Source of the DNA: JBLHKS01 sp047620505
GTDB lineage: Bacteria > Verrucomicrobiota > Verrucomicrobiia > Verrucomicrobiales > DEV007
Length of the DNA: 22,048 nt
Assembly: GCA_047620505.1 (NCBI GenBank)
Contig: JBLHKS010000118.1
Span: 1-22,048 of the forward strand
Reading direction: 5' to 3'
Part shown: piece after piece, positions 1 through 7,987 of the stretch
Position numbering within the stretch: position 1 is the stretch's first letter
Layout of the letters: each line of letters begins with the position of its first letter
Program-made: the position numbers and the translations under genes
The notes under the pieces: generated by a model
The model's input: the letters and a program-made list of their open reading frames with translations, nothing else
Told to the model about the DNA's origin: nothing
Databases searched by the model: none

Positions 1-439
1 TCAATGCCCACTGCCTCTCGAACACGGCTTCCGGCGTCATCGCATCAGAAGGTTCCATCGCATAACGCGTTTCCGCAGCCTGAGCATCGAGCGAAATTGT
101 CATCTTTGCATTCCGCTTTTCGGCAAGCGCATACCGAGCCTCCGCAGCTAGAAAATTCTTCACGCTTGCCAGAAGAAACGCGCGGAAGCGGCCCTTCTCG
201 GGTGAAACCTTGGCGATCGACTCCAATCGCAGGAGCTTTGCGAAAAATCCCTGAGTCAGGTCCTCGGCGTCATGCGCGCTGAATCCACGTCCACGAATGT
301 AGGCGTAAAGCGGAAACCAATAAGTTCGGCAAAGCTCAGTCAAAGCCTCCGCCGCCAGCGGAGCATCGGCATCGCGGGCATTGAGAACGACCGACCAACG
401 AGTCGTTGCGAAAATGTCGTTTCTGGGTGCGCTCGCCAT
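1..439 (-). CDS. ECF-type RNA polymerase sigma factor, 3' end cut by window edge
   Basis: Reading leftward from an ATG at 437-439 gives 146 residues that run off the window without a stop. The protein opens with the FATTRWSVV motif (residues 10-18), which marks a large group of ECF-like sigma factors in Verrucomicrobia and Planctomycetes. Residues 35-70 match sigma region 2, including the acidic-aromatic stretch DAEDLTQGFFAKLL that binds core polymerase and the -10 element. Region 4 would lie beyond the edge. Members are about 190-200 residues, so roughly a quarter is missing. They act in the cytoplasm as alternative promoter-specificity factors; the regulon cannot be inferred. No clear Shine-Dalgarno precedes the ATG. 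The metallohydrolase gene ends 64 bases upstream on the same strand, so co-transcription is possible but not shown. Confidence 0.85.
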   Translation of the reverse strand, partial: MASAPRNDIFATTRWSVVLNARDADAPLAAEALTELCRTYWFPLYAYIRGRGFSAHDAEDLTQGFFAKLLRLESIAKVSPEKGRFRAFLLASVKNFLAAEARYALAEKRNAKMTISLDAQAAETRYAMEPSDAMTPEAVFERQWAL

Positions 440-503
440 TGCAGATCTGATCTTAACAACATCAGCGCGATGACGCCCCGAATGTTACCGAAAATCAGCC
501 GCG

Positions 504-3026
504 TCAGCGATTTTCCAGAATCTCCTTCACTTCATCAACGCTCAAACCGCCAGCCGGAAGCGGGTAACCCAGCGTATCGCGATTCGCCTCAAATCCGTTG
601 CCGTCGACATCGACGAAAATCGGATTGTTGTAAGCACAAGGATGGATCGATGACTGCGCGCTTGTCCCAAACCCCTTCTCAAGGGTCGAATCGTGACCAA
701 AAGCGACAACGATCAAATGCGCGTCGCTCTTGAAATTGATCGTAATTGATTGATCAAACCGGACAACATCATCAGTAAAAAGCGTCGGATGCTTCTCCCG
801 AGTGAAGTTAAGCCGCTTGTCCTGCACGCCGTTCACGAGAACTTGAACCCGGTCGATGTCATACCAGTCCGCGCACTGAACGCGAATCTTCAGTTCGACT
901 CCTTTCGGCCCTGGCCGGACCGTATCACCGGGCAAAGCGCCGTCCGGCGTGGTGACCTCGAGGAAAGGCGCGCTGCTAACGATCATGTGGCCGCGGCGTG
1001 CATGATCAAGAATCTCATCCAGATCGATCTCGTTTGGCTTATCCGTTTTGGAAGGAATAAAGCATCGCCAACTGCCGGTTCCGTTTCCATAAACGTGATG
1101 AGCATCGGCCACACCGACCGCCCAGAGTTTCTCGCCTTGGTTCAGCAACTGCAGCCAGACGAACTCGCGGACTTGGCTGATTCGTGAACCTTTCGCGAGT
1201 GGACCGGCGATGTGAAACGGCGCTGTGGACAGAATGTGCGATCCGGAATAATTCTGCGTTTCAACCGCATCTAGCATTCCGCCTAACATTAAAAATCCGC
1301 CATCAATCTCCTTGTCGCCGTTCCTATCCAAAAAATTCTCGCTCAAATTCGGATGGTTAATCTGAGTCCAACGACTACCAACATGCCCGCCAAGATTACG
1401 CAGAGCGGCGATGTTGATCCGCGGATCATTCACCCAAACCGGAGCTCCGCCGTCCTGTGTCCGAGGTACTGGCGTTAGTGGAAAACAGTTGATGTGAGCA
1501 CCTCGGCCAGTCAGTTCGACTCCAGGAATGGTCGTTATGAAATTCGTTAGTCCCAGCTTCTGAATGTGGGGTGTCCAATCGTAAACTCGATTGTGTTCAG
1601 TCGTCGGTGTGAACTCCAGATGCTCGGCCGCCATGTTGATCACGCGGTCATCGGTTCCACAGACGTTGTCGCCGCTCGGGGTCGAGTGGTTGTGAAAATC
1701 GGCGCTGATCCAGCCGCTGGAATCGACCTGGTGCTCAAGTCGAGCTTCCACAGTAGACGTCTCGCCCGGCTCGACAGTCACCTCTTCTTCATGGTGCCCG
1801 TACTCCGGTCCTCGAGTTACGACGACTCGGTATTTCCCGGGCGGAATCCGAACTTCAAAATCCCCGCGTTCCGAATGCCACTGATCGACACAGCCGTGAG
1901 CCCGGATCGTCGGCCCGAGGTTCGGCTGAGGCGTTCCGTCAATTCCGTGAAACTGGGCTTTGCACGGAATGCTTGCGCCGTCGCCGTCCGTCACTTGGAA
2001 AGCGATTGCAGAAACCGCGCCGAGCGGAATCTCCGGGGCGACTTCCGCACGCGCCATCGTGTCGATCTCCAATTCCAGTTTTGGCCTGCCCGGTGCGCGC
2101 AAAAACGCGTCGAACTTCCCTTTGAGAAACGGTATCGAAATCTTTCCTCTCTCATCCGAGTAAGCCGGGATTCGCGCCCGACCCGTGACTGGAATCCAAA
2201 GCGCCGCGTCGGTAACCGGCTTTCCATCCGGATCCACCAACGCAGCTTCAATCACCCCTGATTCATCGAGGTGTGCCGCGGTCAAGCCAATCGCCTCAGC
2301 AGGCGAATTTCCTACCATGATCAGCCTCTTGATATTGATTTCTTCGCCGGTTCGGAGCGTAACCATCCGGCCGTGCTCAACTTCATTTGGCTCCAACCAA
2401 GCGTAGGCGTAACCGCATTTATCAGATGGATCGACTGCGTCAGCCCAATGATATCGATCATGAATTCCATGGGTCAGAAAATTCGTCCACATGTCGCGAA
2501 GATCGATCTCCGCTGGTCCGCTTCGTGAATTTCTAATCGTCGTGTCGACAAAAACGCCCGGCACTCCGTCGCGAACGCGGTAGACATGCCGTCGACTCAG
2601 GCCTCCACCTAACGCCGATGTCGTCATTACTTCGATCGCCGCTTCACCTTCTTCGGGCTCTTCCACCACCTTCACCCAACTGACTCGGCCCCGCTGATTG
2701 TTCGGCGACCAAATCGTTAGTTGATCATTCCCCTCGCCCAGCAGAGTTAAATCATAGAGCGCGCCTGGAGTTTCATTTCCCTCACCATAAAAGGTACTCA
2801 TGTTAGGTCTCCGCAACGGCTGATTTCCAGCGATTACCGCTTCGATCATGTCGTTTCGGAGAATGAAATCACCGATAATTCCATCCGCCTCCCGCCCCTC
2901 AGGCAGGGCCTCGACATTTCCGGCGTGAGTTTCGAATGCCTCCGGTGCGGATAGTAGCGGGCGAACGGCAAACAAAAGAAGCAGGCTCCCGATTGCCAGT
3001 TTTTGCAGGGGTTTCGGTCGGATCAT
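504..3026 (-). CDS. Secreted CehA/McbA-type PHP-domain metallohydrolase
   Basis: An 840-residue protein with a signal peptide (about residues 1-26, hydrophobic core LAIGSLLLLFAV), so it is likely exported. Residues 30-250 form an N-terminal region of unknown role. Residues 255-430 look like two carboxypeptidase-regulatory/Ig-like beta modules. Residues 440-700 form a PHP metallohydrolase domain. Visible probable metal ligands are H445 and H447 (DFHNHST), E477 and H478 (TTEHN), H558 (INHPN), and D641 and H643 (GVADAHH). Residues 567-578 resemble an EF-hand calcium loop (DRNGDKEID). CehA and McbA hydrolyse carbaryl, but most relatives have unknown substrates; a phosphoester or other ester is possible. 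The start is the ATG at 3024-3026, directly before the signal peptide; no clear Shine-Dalgarno is visible. Family assignment is firm, substrate unknown. Confidence 0.85.
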   Translation of the reverse strand: MIRPKPLQKLAIGSLLLLFAVRPLLSAPEAFETHAGNVEALPEGREADGIIGDFILRNDMIEAVIAGNQPLRRPNMSTFYGEGNETPGALYDLTLLGEGNDQLTIWSPNNQRGRVSWVKVVEEPEEGEAAIEVMTTSALGGGLSRRHVYRVRDGVPGVFVDTTIRNSRSGPAEIDLRDMWTNFLTHGIHDRYHWADAVDPSDKCGYAYAWLEPNEVEHGRMVTLRTGEEINIKRLIMVGNSPAEAIGLTAAHLDESGVIEAALVDPDGKPVTDAALWIPVTGRARIPAYSDERGKISIPFLKGKFDAFLRAPGRPKLELEIDTMARAEVAPEIPLGAVSAIAFQVTDGDGASIPCKAQFHGIDGTPQPNLGPTIRAHGCVDQWHSERGDFEVRIPPGKYRVVVTRGPEYGHHEEEVTVEPGETSTVEARLEHQVDSSGWISADFHNHSTPSGDNVCGTDDRVINMAAEHLEFTPTTEHNRVYDWTPHIQKLGLTNFITTIPGVELTGRGAHINCFPLTPVPRTQDGGAPVWVNDPRINIAALRNLGGHVGSRWTQINHPNLSENFLDRNGDKEIDGGFLMLGGMLDAVETQNYSGSHILSTAPFHIAGPLAKGSRISQVREFVWLQLLNQGEKLWAVGVADAHHVYGNGTGSWRCFIPSKTDKPNEIDLDEILDHARRGHMIVSSAPFLEVTTPDGALPGDTVRPGPKGVELKIRVQCADWYDIDRVQVLVNGVQDKRLNFTREKHPTLFTDDVVRFDQSITINFKSDAHLIVVAFGHDSTLEKGFGTSAQSSIHPCAYNNPIFVDVDGNGFEANRDTLGYPLPAGGLSVDEVKEILENR

Positions 3027-3450
3027 GACCGATTTTAGGCGGGCGGCGAAGCGGACGCCAGCGATTTCACTTTTGCTGACGCGACGAATGAAATTCTGAA
3101 TGCAAGCCGCTCGTTAGAACGAGCTTTTTGCCAACATCGCGGTAATCAGGCCGCCAATTGAGATCGCAACCGAGCAGGCAGCGGCGGGGCGAGTCAAAAG
3201 AGCGCAGGAATCCAAGAAATCTAGAAGCCGCCGCCGAGTGGGCGATTCCCAAATCGGTACCACTTTTTGCTCCGGTCCGAAGCGGTTTATAATTGCTTTT
3301 CCAAGGGCATTACGGCGTTTCATCAAAGTAAGAAAGTTGGGATTTTAGACTAACGCGAGTCTTTACATCCGAAACAGACACGCGATTGAGATATCAAAGA
3401 TACATTTAATAAGGAAATGTTCAATATTTGAGAGTCTAAATTGATTAACT
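3027..3450. other. Gene-free intergenic stretch, 424 bases
   Basis: Lies between the stop of the phosphatase-like gene and the start of the metallohydrolase gene, both on the minus strand. The part from about 3330 to 3450 is visibly AT-rich compared with the flanking genes and probably holds the 3' end of one transcript and the promoter of the next. Two overlapping minus-strand open frames (3067-3252 and 3114-3326) are present, but they lack ribosome binding sites and recognisable domains, so I do not call them genes. One plus-strand hairpin is listed separately. No tRNA or repeat array was seen. Confidence 0.6.
3109..3129 (+). terminator. Possible intrinsic terminator on the plus strand, orphan
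   Basis: The inverted repeat GCTCGTT-AG-AACGAGC is followed at once by TTTTT (3125-3129). In practice it would fold as a 5-6 bp stem with a 4-6 base loop. The T run follows only on the plus strand, yet both flanking genes are on the minus strand, so it may be a chance hairpin or end an unseen plus-strand transcript. Confidence 0.3.
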
Positions 3451-4860
3451 CTAGCTAACTGCGCCCAAGAGGTGCTGATAGACATCGAGCGGGCCGATCG
3501 ATCTTTCAGAATTGATCCCCGGAAGAGGGCCAATCAGAACTGGCCAGTCCGCAGGGTCTTCCGGTTTCCGGCCATGCGAACCTTTGACGAGCGAAGCGTC
3601 AAGCGGAATCACGTCCATCAAAATCCGCTGACCGAGCAATTTCTTGCGGAAGAGTTTCGCGGCGACTTTGAGCTTCGGAAATCGGATCGCAGGATTGACA
3701 AAAAGCTCCACTGGGTCGTACCCCGGCTTGCGGTGAATGTCCACGGTGCGTGCGAAATCCGGGGCGAATTTGTCCTTTTCCCAATAATAATAGGTAAACC
3801 AGCTCCTGGCGTCGGAGACGGCGACAAAATCTCCGCTGCGGCTGTGATCAATGCCATGATAGGATTGAAGCGAGCGATCCATGACCTGCTCAACTCCTTC
3901 GGTATTCTCCAGCAGCTGCTGGACTTCGCCGCGAATCGCAGGATCCATCACGTAAACATGAGCGACCTGGTGATCGGCGATCGCAAGAGCCTTGCAGTCG
4001 CCGAATTCGATGACTTCACGGCCAAGTTCGTTTTTGACCTGGAGCCAGCCGCGCTCCCGGAATAACCGATTGAGATGAACGGGTCGATCGACGGGCGTGA
4101 TTCCATACTCGGAAAGAAGCACAACATCGACGTCACGTTCGCTGTAGAAATCGATCAAATCCCCGACTACCCCATCGATCTGCCGCAAGTCCTCTGAGAT
4201 TTCCGGCGCGCCCGGACCGATCCGCTGAAAATTGTAGTCGAGGTGAGGAAGGTAAACGAGATTCAGATCCGGCTGATGCTTTTCTTCGATCCAACGCGCG
4301 GATTTGGCGATCCAATCCGATGAGGCGATTCCTGCCATTGGCCCCCAGAATGCTGGGAACGGAAATCGACCGAGATCCTTTTTGATCTGATTCCTGATCT
4401 CCAATGGCTTCGAAGTGATATCGAAATGCTTCGAGCCGTCAGCACCGTAAATTGGTCTCGGCGTGATCGAAAAATCGACGCTCGAATACATATTGTTCCA
4501 CCAAAACAACCGAGCACAGGTAAAGCCGGGACGCCGCTCTCGGGCCGCTTCCCAGAGTTTTGGACCGGCAACGAGGCGATCGCTCTGCTTCCAGAATAGA
4601 TGTTCGTCACGCTCACGATCGTACCAACCGTTGGCGACGATACCGTGATGACTCGGGAGACGGCCAGTCAGGTAAGTCGCTTGAACCGAAGACGTTACAG
4701 CCGGAAGCATCGGCTCGATTCGAGTCCAGGCAGCCGATCCGCCATTTGCGAATCGAGAAATCCGCGGGAGCAGCTGCTCATTAAGATGTCGGCTTGTCAG
4801 GCCCACGACGTTGAGAACGGCGAGACGGCGCGATCCGGATTCTGACGAAGGTTTGCTCAC
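3451..4860 (-). CDS. Alkaline-phosphatase-superfamily protein, ebo-cluster type, altered metal site
   Basis: A 469-residue cytoplasmic protein of the phosphodiesterase/nucleotide pyrophosphatase branch. It closely resembles, from memory, the phosphodiesterase-like protein encoded in ebo clusters (VLNVVGLT near the N terminus, PAVTSSVQATYLTG, LSEYGITPV, VDIHRKPGYDPVELF). The nucleophile threonine of the family corresponds to T56. Several metal ligands of true nucleotide pyrophosphatases appear replaced: N17 for Asp, Q212 for His, and E251-Y252 for the Asp-His pair, while D208 and H339 remain. It may therefore be catalytically changed. I prefer the GTG at 4858-4860, which has AGGG about nine bases upstream; a TTG at 4881 would add seven residues. 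No other ebo gene is visible nearby. The substrate is unknown. It contains one CAGCAGCTGCTG palindrome. Confidence 0.8.
   Translation of the reverse strand: MSKPSSESGSRRLAVLNVVGLTSRHLNEQLLPRISRFANGGSAAWTRIEPMLPAVTSSVQATYLTGRLPSHHGIVANGWYDRERDEHLFWKQSDRLVAGPKLWEAARERRPGFTCARLFWWNNMYSSVDFSITPRPIYGADGSKHFDITSKPLEIRNQIKKDLGRFPFPAFWGPMAGIASSDWIAKSARWIEEKHQPDLNLVYLPHLDYNFQRIGPGAPEISEDLRQIDGVVGDLIDFYSERDVDVVLLSEYGITPVDRPVHLNRLFRERGWLQVKNELGREVIEFGDCKALAIADHQVAHVYVMDPAIRGEVQQLLENTEGVEQVMDRSLQSYHGIDHSRSGDFVAVSDARSWFTYYYWEKDKFAPDFARTVDIHRKPGYDPVELFVNPAIRFPKLKVAAKLFRKKLLGQRILMDVIPLDASLVKGSHGRKPEDPADWPVLIGPLPGINSERSIGPLDVYQHLLGAVS
3910..3921. repeat. CAGCAGCTGCTG palindrome, copy 1
   Basis: Inside the phosphatase-like gene, reading Gln-Gln-Leu-Leu. 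The symmetry extends to 14 bases (CC...GG). Confidence 0.9.
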
Positions 4861-4884
4861 TAAGCTGACCCTAACCCGCAATTC

Positions 4885-4905
4885 AAAAGCATCAAAAACA
4901 GATGC
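4885..4905 (-). terminator. Weak candidate terminator after the MEKHLA gene
   Basis: On the minus strand a GCATC/GATGC stem of 5 bp with a seven-base loop is followed by TTTT. It lies in the gap between the MEKHLA stop (4924) and the phosphatase-like start. The stem is short and only moderately GC-rich, so it may stop transcription only partly or not at all. Confidence 0.3.
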
Positions 4906-4923
4906 AGAATAACTGAGATTTAC

Positions 4924-5370
4924 TCAAGCTAGAAATTCCCATTCGCCAAATGTCGCGGCCTGACCAGAATGTTCGCCATCATCGCAAACCAAATTCCAAA
5001 CGATCGCTTTTGGAATGAAAAATCTCTCACCTTTCGAGGTAATTCTAACTCCACTGTAGTCGTCGATGAATCCTTTCGCCGCAGTTTCTGCGAGCATTCG
5101 CGCGCGCTCCTCCCTCGCGATCGGCTCGGCAGTTTTTCTTGAGGGCATTTTCAGGAAATCGGCTGGTTCCGCCTCCCAAAGTTGGAGAGCCGCGCGATTC
5201 CCGTAATTTAGAATCGGATCATCTGAAGTGTCGTGCGAGACGACGACGAAAGGGACTTTGAAAAGGTTCTCCGCGTCCGTTTCTTCCGATCCGCTGCGCT
5301 CGATAAGATCAGAACCGAGCCAATGTCGATAGGAATCGAGAATCAACCGCGTTTGGCGGGCATCAATCAT
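4924..5370 (-). CDS. MEKHLA-domain protein
   Basis: A 148-residue protein that is nearly all MEKHLA domain, a PAS-related fold. Recognisable blocks are VPFVVVSHDTSDDPILNYGN (about residues 39-58), the LWEAEPADFLKMPSRKTAEP region, GFIDDYSGVRI, and the C-terminal WNLVCDDGEHSGQAATF. The domain is known from plant HD-ZIP III proteins and as small free-standing bacterial proteins whose function is unproven; a sensory or ligand-binding role is inferred from the PAS relationship. No signal peptide or membrane segment is seen. I chose the ATG at 5368-5370, overlapping the RNase D stop by eight bases; a TTG nine bases further upstream is the alternative. The overlap indicates translational coupling to RNase D. 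Confidence 0.85.
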   Translation of the reverse strand: MIDARQTRLILDSYRHWLGSDLIERSGSEETDAENLFKVPFVVVSHDTSDDPILNYGNRAALQLWEAEPADFLKMPSRKTAEPIAREERARMLAETAAKGFIDDYSGVRITSKGERFFIPKAIVWNLVCDDGEHSGQAATFGEWEFLA

Positions 5371-6475
5371 CTTCGCCAAAAAGCAACTCGCGCTGCCACT
5401 TCATCAGCCGCGTTTTTGCCAGATCCGGATTCACAGACAGGCTCTCCAGCGTCCCTCTCGTTGCGATAATCGTCGGATCGAGATCTCCTTCCTCGGCACG
5501 TCGATTCCGAACATCTCGCAAACGTTCGTATTCCGAAGAATCGACCTCCTCACGTGGGCCGCCTCTTCGTTGAAGTCGCTGTGGCCAGTCTTCTTGACTG
5601 ATTTTTCCAGCGCGCTCAATTGCGTCCTGGAATCTTCGCATCGGCCCTGGGCGAAGGCCCTTCGTGCCTCGAATCTCTTTTCCCGTCGACGCGGAGTCCG
5701 CGACAGCCAGCATCTGCTGATTGTTCATCACGCGAAAAGGCGGACAGTCGCGAGTTTGACTCTCTTCATCGCGCCAGCGCCAGATTTCCCGAAGATAAGC
5801 CAAACCCTGGCGGTTCAGATTTCCCCAGCCGTTAACTCGCCAGATGTCATCGACATTCCGCTCAGGACGGTCGAGCACGCTCTGACGGGCCCAACCACAC
5901 CACTCCTCAAACCAACTCAGCCGACCCCGCTCGTTCAGCTGATCAACTAGATTATCCGCCAGCCTCATCAGGTAACGAACATCGTCAAACGCATAACGAA
6001 GGAGCTTTTCCTTCAACGGGCGGGCACCCCAATCAGCTTTCTGGGAAGATTTCGACAAACTGACGCCAAAGTGTCCTTCGATCAGGTTGGCCAGCCCGAA
6101 TTTTTCGTGACCTGTCAGGCGCGCCGCCAGCTGAGTGTCGAGAATTCGATCCGGGACAAATCCGAACGTCTTTAACATCAGCGTCATGTCGAAATCTGCC
6201 CCGTGCATCCAGATCTCGCGCTCCCCGATGAACTCCAGCAGCTGCTGGAGCGCCGAGCTGTCCAGCGCCAGCGGATCGATGATCGCGAGCGTGTCGTCGC
6301 AGATCATCTGAATCAGGCAGAGTTTCTCTCGATAGGAGTGAAGGCTGTCTGCCTCCGTATCGATTCCGCAGCGCGTTGCCCCGGTAGCGGCGAGATCTTT
6401 GAGCAAAGAGTCGAGACCGGCGCTCGAATCGATGAATCGCTCGTTCATCGGCGGCGGCGCGGGACAGGAAGACAT
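5363..6475 (-). CDS. rnd: Ribonuclease D
   Basis: A 370-residue DEDD-type 3'-5' exoribonuclease that in bacteria trims the 3' ends of tRNAs and other stable RNAs in the cytoplasm. Exo motif I is IDTEAD (D39, E41). Motif II is HGADFD (D96). Motif III is YAFDD (Y161, D165), the Y-x3-D form of DEDDy enzymes. An HRDC domain follows at about residues 218-285 (LAYLREIWRWRDEE to RRFQDAIERA). The length matches the E. coli enzyme (about 375). The start is the ATG at 6473-6475; an in-frame ATG nine codons later is also possible and no Shine-Dalgarno separates them. It lies 24 bases after rho and overlaps the MEKHLA gene, so it belongs to the coaE-rho operon. It contains one CAGCAGCTGCTG palindrome and one copy with a single mismatch at 5708-5719. 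Confidence 0.93.
   Translation of the reverse strand: MSSCPAPPPMNERFIDSSAGLDSLLKDLAATGATRCGIDTEADSLHSYREKLCLIQMICDDTLAIIDPLALDSSALQQLLEFIGEREIWMHGADFDMTLMLKTFGFVPDRILDTQLAARLTGHEKFGLANLIEGHFGVSLSKSSQKADWGARPLKEKLLRYAFDDVRYLMRLADNLVDQLNERGRLSWFEEWCGWARQSVLDRPERNVDDIWRVNGWGNLNRQGLAYLREIWRWRDEESQTRDCPPFRVMNNQQMLAVADSASTGKEIRGTKGLRPGPMRRFQDAIERAGKISQEDWPQRLQRRGGPREEVDSSEYERLRDVRNRRAEEGDLDPTIIATRGTLESLSVNPDLAKTRLMKWQRELLFGEDD
6236..6247. repeat. CAGCAGCTGCTG palindrome, copy 2
   Basis: Inside the RNase D gene, reading Gln-Gln-Leu-Leu. The symmetry extends to 14 bases. Confidence 0.9.
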
Positions 6476-6499
6476 CGTGTATTCTGGAACAGGTCGCGG

Positions 6500-7987
6500 T
6501 TACTTCAATCCTTTGAGAAGTAATTCGGGATTCGATGAGGTGCCTCTGATGTTCGCCGCGAGCACTTCGATCGCTTCGACTGCCGGCAACTGCGCCAATT
6601 CACGGCGGAGAATAGTTATGCGCCTGAACTCGTCTGGATGGTAGAGTTTTTCATCGTTCCGAGTGCCCGATTTTAGGATGTGAATCGCAGGAAAAATCCG
6701 CTTCTCGACCAGCTCGCGGTCGAGCGCGATCTCCATGTTTCCTTTTCCTTTGAACTCCTCAAAAATGACCTCATCCATCCGATTTTCGGTCTCGGTGAGG
6801 GCTGTGGCGATAATCGTCAAACTACCGCCCTCTTCGACGTTTCGAGCAGCGGAAAAGAATCGTCCAGGTTTCTCCAGAGCCTTCGATCCAAGGCCGCCGG
6901 ACATGATTCGGCCGCCGCCGTGAACCTGGTTGTATCCACGGGCCAATCGAGTCAGACTGTCGAGAAGAATGACGACGTCTTTGCCGAGTTCGACGAGCCG
7001 CTTCGCCCGGTGGGCAACCATTTCGGCCACTTGAATGTGGCGCTTTGGGCTTTCATCGAAAGTCGATGCGAAAATCGGAACGTCGATCGCTTCACGGAAA
7101 TCAGTGACCTCCTCTGGCCGCTCGTCGAGCAGTAAAACGATGAGCTCGATTTCGGGCTCGTTTTTGCGAATTGCGCAGGCGATGTCCTTCAGCAGAATCG
7201 TCTTGCCGCCGCGTGGCGGAGCAACGATAACGCCGCGCTGTCCTTTTCCCAAAGGAGCGATCAAGTCGACAATTCTGGCCGACAGCGAAGTATCTCCGGG
7301 AGTTTCCAGAATGATGCGGTCTTTCGGAAACAACGCGGTCAGCTTATCAAAACTCTTCACGGGAGCCCAATCGGCAACCGGAATACCTTCGATATCAAGC
7401 ACGTCCTCTACCGCAAAGTACTTTTCCTTGGCCTTAGGAACACGAACCGTGCAGCGGACCTTGATCCCGGGGCGCAGATCCAATTCGCGAATGACCTTCG
7501 CCGAAATATAAAGGTCGTCTGCCAGCGGAGCGAAACTGTATTTTGACCAACGCAGAAATCCGTGATTTCCGCCGTCGTATTCCAGAACGCCCTCGCCTTC
7601 GATCTTGGTTCCACGTCGCCCGTAGTAGGTCATCAATTCGAAAATCAGCTGATGCTTCGATCGAATTCCGGCGACTCGAAGCTCGGCCTCAACCGCCTGA
7701 CGATGAAGCTCAGAGAGAGGCCGCGTATGAAGTATATTGAGATCAACAAAATCCGGAACCGGCGGTAGTTCCTTTACCGGCTCGGGTTCAGGTTCAGGCT
7801 TGGATCCCTCATCATTGTCAGGCTCCTTCTCCGCAGTCTCCGCTTCAGCAGGACTTGGAGCGGTGGTCGGATCGGTTTGTTTTTCGGCGGCCGGCTCTTC
7901 GGCTGGCGGCTCTGCTACAACTGCGGTCGCGGTGGACGGAGCTGCTTCTTCTGTTGTTGTAGCTGTTTCGGTGCTGGGATCGTTCAT
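6500..7987 (-). CDS. rho: Transcription termination factor Rho with acidic low-complexity N-terminal extension
   Basis: A 495-residue hexameric RNA-dependent ATPase that terminates transcription. Residues 1-78 form a Pro/Ala/Glu/Thr-rich, probably disordered extension absent from E. coli Rho (419 residues). Residues 80-125 are the helical Rho_N domain. Residues 126-205 are the cold-shock-like RNA-binding domain (GEGVLEYDGGNHGFLR). Residues 250 onward are the ATPase: Walker A is APPRGGKT (256-263, with Gly where Ala is usual in APPKAGKT), Walker B is VVILLD ending at D343, followed by the Q-loop/R-loop region (GGLGSKALEKPGRFFSAARN) and EEFKGKGNMEI. The ATG at 7985-7987 overlaps the coaE stop as ATGA. 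A longer in-frame reading to 8062 would only cover the end of coaE and is not supported. Confidence 0.97.
   Translation of the reverse strand: MNDPSTETATTTEEAAPSTATAVVAEPPAEEPAAEKQTDPTTAPSPAEAETAEKEPDNDEGSKPEPEPEPVKELPPVPDFVDLNILHTRPLSELHRQAVEAELRVAGIRSKHQLIFELMTYYGRRGTKIEGEGVLEYDGGNHGFLRWSKYSFAPLADDLYISAKVIRELDLRPGIKVRCTVRVPKAKEKYFAVEDVLDIEGIPVADWAPVKSFDKLTALFPKDRIILETPGDTSLSARIVDLIAPLGKGQRGVIVAPPRGGKTILLKDIACAIRKNEPEIELIVLLLDERPEEVTDFREAIDVPIFASTFDESPKRHIQVAEMVAHRAKRLVELGKDVVILLDSLTRLARGYNQVHGGGRIMSGGLGSKALEKPGRFFSAARNVEEGGSLTIIATALTETENRMDEVIFEEFKGKGNMEIALDRELVEKRIFPAIHILKSGTRNDEKLYHPDEFRRITILRRELAQLPAVEAIEVLAANIRGTSSNPELLLKGLK

Noticed and set aside
3067..3326. Two overlapping small minus-strand open frames of 61 and 70 codons in the gene-free gap
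   Set aside because: They overlap each other in different frames, lack ribosome sites and show no recognisable motif. The 70-codon one has a hydrophobic end but nothing else to support it.
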